A stretch of DNA of 64,000 nt from NCBI RefSeq assembly GCF_028288205.1, contig NZ_JAQBOD010000018.1, positions 62,001 to 126,000 of the forward strand. The letters are read 5' to 3'. Shown here one piece after another: positions 39,140 through 49,593 of this stretch. Each line of letters begins with the position of its first letter. Positions within the stretch are counted from its first letter, which is position 1. This DNA is from Mucilaginibacter sp. Its GTDB lineage: Bacteria; Bacteroidota; Bacteroidia; Sphingobacteriales; Sphingobacteriaceae. The notes below the pieces were generated by a model that worked only from the letters and a program-made list of their open reading frames with translations, was not told the origin of the DNA and did no database searches. The position numbers and the translations under genes are program-made.

Positions 39140-40369
39140 TTAATACGGCCAATAATTGCCCGACAGGATGAGCATATTTAATAGCTTAATGCTGTTATCG
39201 TAATAGTCATAATCATTTAGCTTAAATCCGGTCAAATAATCCCAAAGGTTATTTAGCCATACCTGGTTTTTATTATCAACCATAGCCGACACCGCGAACG
39301 GTGCCACAAAGCTCAAAGCTTCAAAATAACGGTCCTGAATATCATCACCTGCCAAAGTATAACCGGCGGATAAATTGTAAGTGTTGTTATTGGTGGTCGC
39401 ACGTATCCAGCGATTAATTTTTGCTACGATCGTTTTTGATCGCATATTGCCCGTCATTAAATAATCAGTAGCAATACGCCAGGGCACACGGCAGGCATTG
39501 TAGTTATATTGCCCGTCGTACCTGTCCTCTAAAAAATGCGAGGCCGCAGGTTTGGGCTTTTTATTTAGGTTGATGATAAAATCGGGCAGCAAGCCCGCAT
39601 CCGGGCTGTAGTTGCTTTGCATGGTAGCAAACAGCCGATAACCGGCGTCAATAACTTTACTCCATCTACCGTCTTTTGTTATTTGTTGAAATGCCTTAAA
39701 ATAAGCCGGCATAAAATCAGATGAGCGCATAGCGAAGTAATCTTTGCTTTCGTCTTCCACGCCATCACTCAATAAAACAGACCAGACTTGATGGTTGATC
39801 TCATATTGCATAATTGCATTAATACTGGCCTTAGCCTCCTGCAAATAGTTTATAGCGCCACTATTGCCCCATTGCCGGGCGGCCAGCAGAAGTGAGTACG
39901 CTACATCCATATCCCCATCTGTCGCGGATGTTTTGTCGAGGTCATTGCCATTGATTTTTTGTGCCCATGCCATCAGATATTTACTTTTATTACTGGGGTG
40001 TGCCCGGTAATAGCGAAATAAATTATCGAAGGTGATCTTCGCGTTTTTATCATAACCGGCCATTAACGCCACAACGATCATCCCATATCCCTGCCCTTCT
40101 GATACGCACTGCTTACCACCCTTGCCCTCGAACCAAATATAGCTTTGGGGCTTGCCGGCTACGGTTTTTATAAAACGCGATTTCCATTCGCTATAAAAGC
40201 CGCTTGTGATATTATCCATTTGTACCTGGGTAATATGGCTGGGTTTTATAGTTCCGGCAAAATAGCTATTATGTTGCGGGAAAGGCCTTAAAGGCAATTG
40301 GGCAAATGCGGATGAACGGCAGCAGAGCATCAACATAAATAACCCTGCAAATTGGTACTTGAGGCGCAT
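39140..40369 (-). CDS. Glycosyl hydrolase family 8 (endoglucanase-like), secreted
   Basis: SEGQGYGMIVVALMAGYDKNAKITFDNLFRYYRAH, SATDGDMDVAYSLLLAARQWG. Confidence 0.93.
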   Translation of the reverse strand: MRLKYQFAGLFMLMLCCRSSAFAQLPLRPFPQHNSYFAGTIKPSHITQVQMDNITSGFYSEWKSRFIKTVAGKPQSYIWFEGKGGKQCVSEGQGYGMIVVALMAGYDKNAKITFDNLFRYYRAHPSNKSKYLMAWAQKINGNDLDKTSATDGDMDVAYSLLLAARQWGNSGAINYLQEAKASINAIMQYEINHQVWSVLLSDGVEDESKDYFAMRSSDFMPAYFKAFQQITKDGRWSKVIDAGYRLFATMQSNYSPDAGLLPDFIINLNKKPKPAASHFLEDRYDGQYNYNACRVPWRIATDYLMTGNMRSKTIVAKINRWIRATTNNNTYNLSAGYTLAGDDIQDRYFEALSFVAPFAVSAMVDNKNQVWLNNLWDYLTGFKLNDYDYYDNSIKLLNMLILSGNYWPY

Positions 40370-40527
40370 TTATAAAAATACAAACTTTACTTAAGTAAAA
40401 AACATGCCATACTCTGGGGCAAAAATTCCCATAAGCACCCCACGAAACATGCTATAAATATCTGTTTTGAACTTAAACTGCCGTTGGTTCTTTTTTTGTT
40501 TTGGCTTAAACAGCTAAATAAAATAAT

Positions 40528-40716
40528 ATGAGACAAAAATTTTATTTCGACACAACTGCGGCTACAATGGTTATTGTTGCGGTAACGTTAATTATAATAT
40601 GCTTTATGGATAATGACAGCTCACGAAATGTTTTTGCAGGCATAACACTATTTGTCTGCATCGTGCTGTTTACCGGGGCCATATTACTGCGCGGCGTTAC
40701 AGATAGAATTGGCTAA
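40528..40716 (+). CDS. Small two-TM membrane protein
   Basis: 62-aa ORF with two hydrophobic segments, isolated between genes. Confidence 0.5.
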   Translation: MRQKFYFDTTAATMVIVAVTLIIICFMDNDSSRNVFAGITLFVCIVLFTGAILLRGVTDRIG

Positions 40717-40777
40717 TATCTATCGTTGTACTACAATTTCTGCAAGCAAGGCTTAGTGTATTTGTTTACCTGCGGAA

Positions 40778-41569
40778 TTAACTACTTTTTGCGGGAGCCT
40801 GCCTGAATATTTGGCTTAGCTGTAAATAAAGTTCCGGGTGGTTCTGTTGAAATTGCTCGGGCTTTTCAAAAAAGTATTCTGATGCCACGGCTAAAAATTC
40901 TGCTTCGTTTGTTAACGCGTAAGGATTAATATCTGATCTTCCATTTTTTATCCTGCGCATTTCCTGGTGCATTAAGCTAAGCCAGGGGGCAGCATATTCA
41001 TGCGCCATTAATTGTTCGGGTATGCCATCTGTCGCACCGTCTGACTTATCTACCAGGTGCACAAACTCATGTATGGCCGTATTTTCCCTGCCGGATTCTG
41101 CCGAAAAACCTTTTAACAACGCCGGCCTTGAAAGTATCATCTGCCCGTTCATGTAACCCGAACCTACCATGCCCATTATATTGCGGCTGCCGCCTTCAAA
41201 CTGATATTCGTTATCAAAAGTATCCGGGTACAGTATTACGTTGGTTAAATTGCGGTACTCCCAATTACCCAGGCCAAACACCGGGATAACGGCGCTTGAC
41301 GCTATCAGCATACGGTCTGTATCAGTAATATCTGTGCCAACACCCTCAATGTTTACATATTGCAAAAAGGCGGCTACCTGGCTTTCAAATCGTTTCCTTT
41401 CAGCCTGGCTTAGCTTATGGTAATAGTTAACGTGCGCGTTTAATAATAACTGCAAAGGTTTATCCAGCTTTTGCATCCCGGCAGGCATAGCGCCGCCTTG
41501 TTTACGAAAAATAACCCAGGCCAGAAGTGCGATTATGAGAATGACAATAACAAAATATGTAGTGAACAT
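40778..41569 (-). CDS. Zinc-dependent peptidase, MtfA-like (M90)
   Basis: AIHEFVHLVDKSDGATDG metal-binding motif; EAEFLAVASEYFFEKPEQF. Confidence 0.92.
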   Translation of the reverse strand: MFTTYFVIVILIIALLAWVIFRKQGGAMPAGMQKLDKPLQLLLNAHVNYYHKLSQAERKRFESQVAAFLQYVNIEGVGTDITDTDRMLIASSAVIPVFGLGNWEYRNLTNVILYPDTFDNEYQFEGGSRNIMGMVGSGYMNGQMILSRPALLKGFSAESGRENTAIHEFVHLVDKSDGATDGIPEQLMAHEYAAPWLSLMHQEMRRIKNGRSDINPYALTNEAEFLAVASEYFFEKPEQFQQNHPELYLQLSQIFRQAPAKSS

Positions 41570-41863
41570 TTGGTGTTGTTTTATTTGCTAAGGTATAAGC
41601 CCGAAATATGGAGAATTGTTTATAAATAACAAAATACCCATCTACATCTCGATCATCACTTAGGGCAGTTTGGGGTGTAGCGTAGCGCTACACTTGCTAC
41701 ATCTGGCAAAATAGTGCCCCCTTAATTGTGCTTTTATGTAGCAGTCCTGCTATTTAATTAGTAAAACAAAACATTCCCGCAATAATATTTATTTATCGTT
41801 TAAGGCAACCCTGCCGCAACCTACAGGCGTATTAATAATAAACCATCTACTAAATTTTAGATT

Positions 41864-42718
41864 ATGAACATTAAAAGATCAGGCTATTACTTAATAGCGT
41901 TATTCATGGCTGCTTTTTTTTTAAGTACATCATGTAAAAAAAACAAGTCCCAGGCTAACATGCCGACTGTTGTAACCGGTTTACAGTTAACTAATACTGC
42001 CAAACTTGGTGCTGTTATCACCGATAATCTTGGTAAATCTGTTTACTTTTTTTCTAAAGATGCCGCCGCGACATCAGTATGTACCGGTACTTGCGCGGTT
42101 ACCTGGCCGCCATTCTATAAAGAGAACCCTACTATAGGCACTGGTTTAGCCGCTACAGATTTTGGTGTAATAACCCGCACCGATGGCGCCAAGCAAACCA
42201 CCTACAAAGGCTGGCCGCTATATTATTATTCGTTGGATGTTAATGCGGGCGATACCAATGGCGACGCGTTTGTCAATCTTTGGGCCGTTGGGAAAGCAGA
42301 TTATACGGTAATGTTTGCCAATGCCCAACTTGTTGGCCTTGATGGCGTGCAATATAACGACCAGGGCGTTGCGGCCACAGTTTCGTCGCAGTACATTACC
42401 GACCCGGCCGGCCATACGCTTTACATGTTTAGCAAAGATACCCATAACACCAATACCTTTACCAAAGCAGATCTGAGTAACGATACAGTTTGGCCAATGG
42501 ATCAGGTTATGGCTGTAGGCAGCATACCTACCGTTTTAGACAAAACACAGTTTACTACTATTAACGTTTTTGGTAAAACACAACTGGTATACAAGGGCCA
42601 TCCGCTATATTTATTGGGGCAGGACGCACTAACACGTGGCAGCACCAAGGGCGTGAGTTTCCCAATACCGGGTGCCGCTATCTGGAAGGTAACTAATAGC
42701 ACTACGGTTGTTTTATAA
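41864..42718 (+). CDS. Lipoprotein with secreted-repeat (PF03640-like) domains
   Basis: Lipobox LSTSC; TDNLGKSVYFFSKD, CTGTCAVTWPPF, YKGWPLYYY, DPAGHTLYMFSKD, YKGHPLYLLGQD. Confidence 0.88.
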   Translation: MNIKRSGYYLIALFMAAFFLSTSCKKNKSQANMPTVVTGLQLTNTAKLGAVITDNLGKSVYFFSKDAAATSVCTGTCAVTWPPFYKENPTIGTGLAATDFGVITRTDGAKQTTYKGWPLYYYSLDVNAGDTNGDAFVNLWAVGKADYTVMFANAQLVGLDGVQYNDQGVAATVSSQYITDPAGHTLYMFSKDTHNTNTFTKADLSNDTVWPMDQVMAVGSIPTVLDKTQFTTINVFGKTQLVYKGHPLYLLGQDALTRGSTKGVSFPIPGAAIWKVTNSTTVVL

Positions 42719-42741
42719 ATAGGTTATATAAATAATGTTGG

Positions 42742-42775
42742 CGGATAGTTGGCAATGCCGGCTATCCGTTTTTTT
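42742..42775 (+). terminator. Rho-independent terminator
   Basis: GCGGATAGTTGGCAATGCCGGCTATCCGTTTTTTTT. Confidence 0.85.
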
Positions 42776-43010
42776 TGAAGTAACCTAATCATAGCGGATC
42801 GTTATTCAAAGGTGCTTAGCTATCACTCTGCCGGGGCAAGAAATCGAGCCGTACGGATTAAACCACAAAGCAGGGCGCCTGCAATAGGGGGACCGAATAG
42901 TGTCGCTTAAAATCATTCGCTGGTCGCTTAATTAGTCTGGGTGGTCTACTTTAATTTTTTAGTGCGTTCTTTTTCAACATCTTGCAGCGTTAATAAAAAC
43001 ACGCGCTCAC

Positions 43011-44276
43011 ATGAGTAATCCGGTTTTTCGTGCCTTTTTTTCTTTATTGTTGTTCCTGCTGGTGTACCAGGTTCATGCACAGCAAGGTATTATCAGCATT
43101 AGCGGTAAAATAACCGCTTCGGAAGACGCGCAGCCCGTACATCAGGCCGGTGTAAGTATTAACAGGAAAGGCATTGGTACAGCTACTAATTCTGCCGGAA
43201 TGTTCGCTTTAATTATACCTGCCGCCAACCTGACCGATACTTTAAAAATTTCATGTATCGGCTTTAAAACCAAACTATTGCCAATAACCGACTTAAAGAA
43301 CGGTGAGCAACTGAACATCGTTTTAGAAAAAAGCACCACCGAACTAAAAGAGGTTACTATTACCTACTATAACGCGTTAAAGATTATACAAAAAGCTATT
43401 GACCGCATACCCGAAAATTACATTAATCATCCGCATATTCTGCGTGGCTTTTACCGCATGTATACTTATAATAACAATACTCCACTGCAATTATCAGAGG
43501 CGGTTTTTGATGTTTATAATTTTGGCTATGCTGACGCGCACGCGGATGTTTTCCGATTGATAAAGGCAAGAAACGAAAAAAACGACCGTGATTTTAATTC
43601 GCTGGAGTTTGCACAAAAACCCAACAACATTTTTGAAGAGGATGTTGTAAATCACCTGCATGCTTGTGGATTTCTGAATGAAGAAGGATTAACCAAACAC
43701 CAATTTGAAGTTAACGGCATTGTAGACATTAAAGGCTACCAGGCCTATGAAATTGTTTTTAAAGAAAAACCGGGATCGGGCGAGAAAACCTATCGCGGCC
43801 GGATGTATATTGATTCCAAAACATACGCGTTCATCTATTTTGATTTTGGTTTGAGCCCTTCGGGATTGAACGACCCGGGGTCAGGAAATTCTGTCGAACG
43901 GTCGCTGATGAGAACAGGCAATGTCGGGATCGGTTTAATGCTTGACAATTCTAAGGTGAGCTACCAGGAGGTGGGAAACAAGTGGGTGCTTTCGGGTGTA
44001 GAGGGCGACAATTCTTTAGCTATCAAAGACCCGGTGCTAAAGTACGACTACACAGCTCACGTAAAATTCAATTACCAGATAACCGCCGTAGATACTACCC
44101 AAAAAGAATCCTTCAATTCAAAAATAGGCCGTAACGACAACATCAACGCCTATAAAAGCAATGGCGACGAAAAGTTTTGGAAGGATTATAATATTCTTTT
44201 GTCCGATTACGATACTGAAGATATTTTTAAGCAGATAAAAGCCATTAATAAAGCAATCAAGGAAAAAGGTAAGTGA
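43011..44276 (+). CDS. Secreted carboxypeptidase-regulatory-like domain protein
   Basis: Signal peptide; ISGKITASEDAQPVHQAGVSINRKGIGTATNSAGMFALIIPA. Confidence 0.8.
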   Translation: MSNPVFRAFFSLLLFLLVYQVHAQQGIISISGKITASEDAQPVHQAGVSINRKGIGTATNSAGMFALIIPAANLTDTLKISCIGFKTKLLPITDLKNGEQLNIVLEKSTTELKEVTITYYNALKIIQKAIDRIPENYINHPHILRGFYRMYTYNNNTPLQLSEAVFDVYNFGYADAHADVFRLIKARNEKNDRDFNSLEFAQKPNNIFEEDVVNHLHACGFLNEEGLTKHQFEVNGIVDIKGYQAYEIVFKEKPGSGEKTYRGRMYIDSKTYAFIYFDFGLSPSGLNDPGSGNSVERSLMRTGNVGIGLMLDNSKVSYQEVGNKWVLSGVEGDNSLAIKDPVLKYDYTAHVKFNYQITAVDTTQKESFNSKIGRNDNINAYKSNGDEKFWKDYNILLSDYDTEDIFKQIKAINKAIKEKGK

Positions 44277-44552
44277 AGAAACCGTTGCTGAAAGCACGAG
44301 GAGTGTTCCATTTTTAGTGAGCGGGAATGAATCGGAAATCTGCCATTTGTTTCTCCTCGCAAAGTATCAATGCTGTTTAAAGATAAGGCTAAGAAATTGC
44401 TTTTCCTAATTGTATTGCAGAACATATTATAGTTAAGGGCAACGACCGATATCAGCGAATTATCAAGATTCTGGTTTATAAGAACCTTTTTTATAAATAT
44501 CCCATATGGGAATATTTTAGCAGCACGCGGTTTTACTATATCGTATGAATAA

Positions 44553-44583
44553 AAAAGCCTTCAGAAGTTACCTAAAGGCTTTT
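44553..44583 (-). terminator. Terminator-like hairpin downstream of the decayed tRNA
   Basis: AAAAAGCCTTCAGAAGTTACCTAAAGGCTTTT. Confidence 0.7.
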
Positions 44584-44644
44584 ACGATAGGCGTTTTCTA
44601 TCCGATAGAAAAAATTCCTGATAAAAATCCCATATGGGATAAAT

Positions 44645-44720
44645 GTGGGAATTACCGGGTTCGAACCAGTGACACTTCCGATGTAAAATCGGGGACGCTC
44701 TGAACCAGCGTAGACGTAAA
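44645..44720 (-). pseudogene. Decayed tRNA copy related to the neighbouring tRNA-Val
   Basis: Minus-strand TGGTTCAGAGC...GTGTCACTGGTTCGAACCCGGTAATTCCCAC keeps T-arm and D-loop identity, but the 5' acceptor strand no longer pairs. Confidence 0.75.
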
Positions 44721-44753
44721 ACAAAAAAGCCTAACATTTCTGTTAGGCTTGAT
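44721..44753 (-). terminator. Terminator hairpin after tRNA-Val
   Basis: ACAAAAAAGCCTAACATTTCTGTTAGGCTTGAT. Confidence 0.8.
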
Positions 44754-44754
44754 G

Positions 44755-44829
44755 TGGGAGTTACTGGGTTCGAACCAGTGACCCTCTGCTTGTAAGGCAG
44801 ATGCTCTGAACCAGCTGAGCTAAACTCCC
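44755..44829 (-). tRNA. tRNA-Val (anticodon TAC)
   Basis: GGGAGTTTAGCTCAGCTGGTTCAGAGCATCTGCCTTACAAGCAGAGGGTCACTGGTTCGAACCCAGTAACTCCCA folds as full cloverleaf. Confidence 0.96.
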
Positions 44830-45037
44830 GTTGTTTTGGGATTGCAAATATAGGATGATTGAGCAACTCTTCAAAATAAAAATGAAATAAGGCTGGTATG
44901 TTTTGATTATCAACACCTAATCATGGTTTTAAAGCTTAATTTTTTTACTGTTTATGGGTCAAAGCAATTAAATGTAGCCTATAGGTGTTAAGACTTTTGT
45001 TATAGGTTATAACCCCTTATATTTGTTTAATTACGGT

Positions 45038-45718
45038 ATGGCGCAAATTTTTTTAGTTGAAGATGAAGAACGTGTAGCTGCTTTTTTAAAAAAAGCGCTC
45101 GAAGAAAACGGTCATTTAGTAGATATTATCACTGATGGTGCCGAAGCGATAAAGAAATTCCCGCATAAACTCTATGATCTGATTATACTGGATGTAATGT
45201 TACCTTATTTAACCGGTATTGAAGTTTGCCGCCATATTCGCCAAAAGGATAAAAAAATACCTATACTTATACTAACTGCATTAAACAGTGTAGATGATAA
45301 GGTAAATGGATTAAATATCGGGGCCGATGATTATTTAGTGAAACCATTCCATCTAAAAGAACTGCAGGCAAGGATAGATGCATTGCTTAGGCGTAATTCA
45401 TCAAATTTGGCACAAGTTATTGCACTGGGTGATATTACACTCAATACTTCCAATAATACCGCCGAACGGGCTGGCCGGAAAATAATTTTAACAAATAAAG
45501 AATATGCCCTGCTGGAATTATTGATGAATAACAACGACAAAATTTTATCCAGGCAAACTATTGCCGAAAAAGTATGGGGAATTGCCTTTGATACAGGTAC
45601 TAACGTGGTAGATGTTTACATTAACTACCTGCGTAATAAAATAGAAAAAGGATTTACCGAAAAATACATCCACACAGTAATAGGCAAAGGGTATATATTT
45701 AAAACAGAACAGATTTAA
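45038..45718 (+). CDS. OmpR-family response regulator (CusR-like)
   Basis: IFLVEDEERVAAFLKKALEENGH; DVMLPYLTGIEVCRHIR; winged-helix C-terminus VDVYINYLRNKIEKG. Confidence 0.94.
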   Translation: MAQIFLVEDEERVAAFLKKALEENGHLVDIITDGAEAIKKFPHKLYDLIILDVMLPYLTGIEVCRHIRQKDKKIPILILTALNSVDDKVNGLNIGADDYLVKPFHLKELQARIDALLRRNSSNLAQVIALGDITLNTSNNTAERAGRKIILTNKEYALLELLMNNNDKILSRQTIAEKVWGIAFDTGTNVVDVYINYLRNKIEKGFTEKYIHTVIGKGYIFKTEQI

Positions 45719-45719
45719 G

Positions 45720-47084
45720 GTGAAAATAAAGAACAGGCTTTCGCTTTATTTTACCCTAATTGGCTCGGGCGTATTGCTGGTGGTCATGATTACTCTTTAT
45801 CTTTCGGTTTATGCTATTGTACATAGTCACTTTTATACCCAGTTAAAAGATCGCGCCAATATAGCAGCCCAGCTTTACCTGGAAGCAGATGAAATTGCCC
45901 CCGACTCTTTAAGCAGGCTTCGAAACAGGTTTCTTAAAAATTTACCGGGCGAAATAATAAGGTTATATGACAGTCGTAATAGTGCGGCATTTATAAGTGA
46001 CAAACACCAATATTGGGATAACAAAACAATAGATGCTGTAAGAAAGCACAAGTATTTGCAATATAGTAATCAAAATTACCAGGTAGTTGGAATTTATTAT
46101 AAAGACAACCAGGGTAATTTTGTTATTCTCGTGTCTGCAGAAGATACGGAAGGAAAACATGAATTGAGCTCGATACTCCAAACAATGGTCATCCTTTTTT
46201 TAATAGTAGCTGTAATTTTATTTTTAATAAGCCAATGGTTGGCAAAAAACACACTTTCGCCAATAAAAAATGTGGTGAACCAAATGCAGCTGATAAAATC
46301 CACCAATCTTCATCTGCGGGTAAATGAAGGTAAGGGCAATGATGAAATAAGCGAGCTGGCACATAATTTTAACCGGTTACTTGAACATCTTGAAAATGCT
46401 TTTGAGATGCAAAAAACCTATGTGACTAATGCATCACATGAATTGCGTACCCCGATAACCAGTATTATTGGCGAAGTAGAACTGGCTTTGAGTAAAGAAC
46501 GAAGTACGACAGAAAATAAAAAGACCCTGCAACTGGTGCTGGAAGAATCTGAAAGATTAAGAGATACGATATCGGGCTTAATGGAACTGGCACAGGTAGA
46601 TATGGATTACACCATTGCTCAACAAAGCCCTGTAAGAATAGATGAGTTATTATGGGAGATACAGGAGTACTGGGCCAATAAAGCCGGGGCAGGGATATTG
46701 AAAATAAATATTGAGCACATGCCTAAGGATGAATCAACGCTAACCATTCCGGCTAATTATCAATTGCTTTTTATCGCTCTAAATAACCTTATTGGAAATG
46801 CCTTTAAGTTTTCAGGCAAAAAACCGGTTACCTGTAATTTTTATGCGGATGAATTGCTAATACGTATACAAATTATTGATTCGGGCATTGGCATACCTCA
46901 TGATGATATAGAGTTGGTTTTTAAATCATTCTACAGGGGTAATAACTCCCGCAGTTTTGCCGGCAATGGTATAGGGTTGTATGTTACCCAAAAAATTATT
47001 CAATTATTCAACGGTACGCTTAATATTGAATCTGTAGAAAACCAGGGCACCAGCATAACCGTAAACTTTAACAGATCAAATTAA
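45720..47084 (+). CDS. Sensor histidine kinase (CusS-like), GTG start
   Basis: TM, HAMP, TNASHELRTPITSIIGEVELALS H-box, DSGIGIPHDDIELVF, GNGIGLYVTQKI. Confidence 0.95.
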   Translation: MKIKNRLSLYFTLIGSGVLLVVMITLYLSVYAIVHSHFYTQLKDRANIAAQLYLEADEIAPDSLSRLRNRFLKNLPGEIIRLYDSRNSAAFISDKHQYWDNKTIDAVRKHKYLQYSNQNYQVVGIYYKDNQGNFVILVSAEDTEGKHELSSILQTMVILFLIVAVILFLISQWLAKNTLSPIKNVVNQMQLIKSTNLHLRVNEGKGNDEISELAHNFNRLLEHLENAFEMQKTYVTNASHELRTPITSIIGEVELALSKERSTTENKKTLQLVLEESERLRDTISGLMELAQVDMDYTIAQQSPVRIDELLWEIQEYWANKAGAGILKINIEHMPKDESTLTIPANYQLLFIALNNLIGNAFKFSGKKPVTCNFYADELLIRIQIIDSGIGIPHDDIELVFKSFYRGNNSRSFAGNGIGLYVTQKIIQLFNGTLNIESVENQGTSITVNFNRSN

Positions 47085-47149
47085 AATTCTAATACCATTC
47101 TAATTTAGCGCTTTAAGCATAGTTTAATTTTGTCCCTTTAAAATTAACT

Positions 47150-48427
47150 ATGCGTTTTAAACTTGGTCTTTTTATTTTACCCCTATTTTTTCATATAACA
47201 GCTTTTAAAGCACAGGCCCAGACTGATACCCTTTCTTTAAATTTTCAGGATGCCGAAAAACAATTTTTAGCTAACAACCTAAGTTTACTTGCTCAAAAAT
47301 ATAATATAGAAGCATCAAAAGCTTTAATAGCCCAGGCAAAGCTATGGGATAACCCGGTACTAAGCACCGACCAGAATATTCACGATGGCAGCAGCAAAAA
47401 GTTTTTTTACCATAACAGCAATCTGGGCCAGGGGCAGGTGTTTGTGCAGCTTAGCCAGGTATTTACAACTGCCGGCAAACGGGGCAAACAGGTACAGGTA
47501 GCAAAGGATAATGCACAGGTGCAGCAAGCTGCTTTTAATGACCTGATGCGTAACCTGCACTATAACCTGCAGTTAGATTTTAGCCAGCTGGCTAATCTGA
47601 TGGATCAGGCTAAGGTATACCAGATGGAAATAAGCTCGGCTGCTAACCTTGTTAACGGCATCCAAAAATCGTTTGATGCAGGCAATACTTCTATGAAGGA
47701 CCTGATAAGGCTAAAAGCGCTGTTATTTGGCCTGCAAAATGATAGGATAGACAATAGCCGGCAAATTAACGACCTGCAAACCGAACTTAAGACGCTGTTA
47801 GGCGCTAAGGAAACAACGTATATTACCCCTGTTATAAATAATCAAGCAAGCCAATCGATCGGGCTGGATATTCCGGCCCTGATCGAGCAGGCTAAAGCTA
47901 ACCGTGCCGATTATTTATCTAATCAATACCAGCTTAACGCGGCAACACACGATTTGGCTTATCAAAAAGCGCTGGCTGTTCCGGATATAACCTTAGGCGT
48001 ATCTTATGATAAAAACAGCAGTTACGCTCCTAATTATTACGGTTTGCAAATAGGGTTGCCTCTTCCTTTTTTTAACCGAAACCAGGGGAATATCAAATCT
48101 GCAACATATAACATAAAGAGCCAGGAAAGTACATTAAAAGATAATGAGCTGAGGCTTAAAAATGAAGTTGTATCAGCCGCAAAACAATACCAGCTAACAC
48201 AGGAGTTGTTTTCAACCCAGCAAGCCGAGTTTAATGAGCAGTATGATAAATTGTTTAACAATATGCTTAAAAGCTTTAAGGAAAGGCAGATAGGCTTAAT
48301 TGAATTTATTGATTTTTTTGACACTTATAAAGACACCAAGCTTAAAATATTACAACAGCAATACAACCTGCAAAAAGCAATTGCTGATTTAAACTTCGCC
48401 ACCGGGACAACCATAATAAAGCCTTAA
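47150..48427 (+). CDS. TolC-family outer membrane efflux protein (CusC/CzcC-like)
   Basis: Signal peptide, coiled-coil OEP repeats, LGVSYDKNSSYAPNYYGLQIGLPLPFFNRNQGNI. Confidence 0.93.
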   Translation: MRFKLGLFILPLFFHITAFKAQAQTDTLSLNFQDAEKQFLANNLSLLAQKYNIEASKALIAQAKLWDNPVLSTDQNIHDGSSKKFFYHNSNLGQGQVFVQLSQVFTTAGKRGKQVQVAKDNAQVQQAAFNDLMRNLHYNLQLDFSQLANLMDQAKVYQMEISSAANLVNGIQKSFDAGNTSMKDLIRLKALLFGLQNDRIDNSRQINDLQTELKTLLGAKETTYITPVINNQASQSIGLDIPALIEQAKANRADYLSNQYQLNAATHDLAYQKALAVPDITLGVSYDKNSSYAPNYYGLQIGLPLPFFNRNQGNIKSATYNIKSQESTLKDNELRLKNEVVSAAKQYQLTQELFSTQQAEFNEQYDKLFNNMLKSFKERQIGLIEFIDFFDTYKDTKLKILQQQYNLQKAIADLNFATGTTIIKP

Positions 48428-48452
48428 CTAACTATTGATAATGTACATGATA

Positions 48453-49550
48453 ATGAAAAGAGAAACGTTTTTGATTGGTCTCTCCGGGTTGATGCTTTTA
48501 GCCGCATGCAGCCAAAAAAAAACAGATGCGCCCGAGAGTAAGCAGGTATGCGTAAGTGATTCTTTGCAAAAAATGATTACCATAGATACCGCGAAAACCA
48601 GCACCATGAAGGATGAGCTTAGCCTTTCGGGCGAAGTTTCAAACGATGATAACAACGTGGTAAAAGTCTTTCCTTTTTCAAGCGGGCAGGTTATAGCTGT
48701 AAAAGTATCCCTGGGCGATAAAGTAACAAAAGGGCAAACCCTTGCCATAATGCGCAGTGCCGATGTAGCCGGTAATTATACCGACCTGTCTTCTACCCAG
48801 TCTGATGTAGCGGTAGCAAAACGGCAATTAAGCCAGGCCGAATCATTATATAAAAATGGTATCTCGAGCGAACGTGAATATACGGAAGCTCAAGAAAATT
48901 ATAATAAGGCAATAGCGGCAAACCGTAAAATAAAGCAGCAGCTTACTATAAACGGCGGGGGCAATACCAGCGAGAATGGAACGCTGGTTATAAAAGCACC
49001 GCAAAGTGGATACATTGTTGAGAAAAATATAACATCCGGCAGTTTTATCCGCCAGGATAATAGCGGCAGTATGTTCACCATATCCAATATGAAAGATGTA
49101 TGGATATGGGCCAATGTTTTTGAATCAGACATCAGCAAGATTAAAACAGGCTATACTGCTAAAATAACTACCGTAGCCTATCCCGGCAAAGTATTTACGG
49201 GCAAGGTTAACGAAATAAGTTCGGTATTAGACCCTGATAATAAAGTAATGAAGATAAAGATAGCATTACCCAATCCGGACATGTTGCTGAAACCGGCAAT
49301 GTTTACCAACGTAGTTGTCACTAATAATGAAAATGAGCAGGCGGTTTCTGTTCCGGCAAAGGCTATTGTTTTTGATAGCAGTAAGAATTATATAGTGATA
49401 TACAATGGCAAGTGCAACCTACAGGTACGCGAAGTTGGTGTTATTAAAATTGTTAATGATATAGCCTACATAGCATCGGGCTTAAAACCCGGCGAAAGGG
49501 TTATATCAAAAAACCAATTGCTACTGTATGAGGCCCTAAGCGGCAATTAA
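48453..49550 (+). CDS. RND efflux periplasmic adaptor (CusB/CzcB-like) lipoprotein
   Basis: Lipobox LLAACS; VIAVKVSLGDKVTKGQTLAIM; IKAPQSGYIVEKNITSGSFI; likely start MKRETF. Confidence 0.93.
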   Translation: MKRETFLIGLSGLMLLAACSQKKTDAPESKQVCVSDSLQKMITIDTAKTSTMKDELSLSGEVSNDDNNVVKVFPFSSGQVIAVKVSLGDKVTKGQTLAIMRSADVAGNYTDLSSTQSDVAVAKRQLSQAESLYKNGISSEREYTEAQENYNKAIAANRKIKQQLTINGGGNTSENGTLVIKAPQSGYIVEKNITSGSFIRQDNSGSMFTISNMKDVWIWANVFESDISKIKTGYTAKITTVAYPGKVFTGKVNEISSVLDPDNKVMKIKIALPNPDMLLKPAMFTNVVVTNNENEQAVSVPAKAIVFDSSKNYIVIYNGKCNLQVREVGVIKIVNDIAYIASGLKPGERVISKNQLLLYEALSGN

Positions 49551-49593
49551 GCTACTATCACTGCACTTAACTATTTACATTCAAGCCATTACA

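Noticed and set aside
44582-44866. 94-aa ORF SAGSEHLPYKQRVTGSNPVTPTSS...
   Set aside because: It is the in-frame translation of the tRNA-Val and decayed tRNA (SNPVTP is a typical tRNA-derived spurious peptide).
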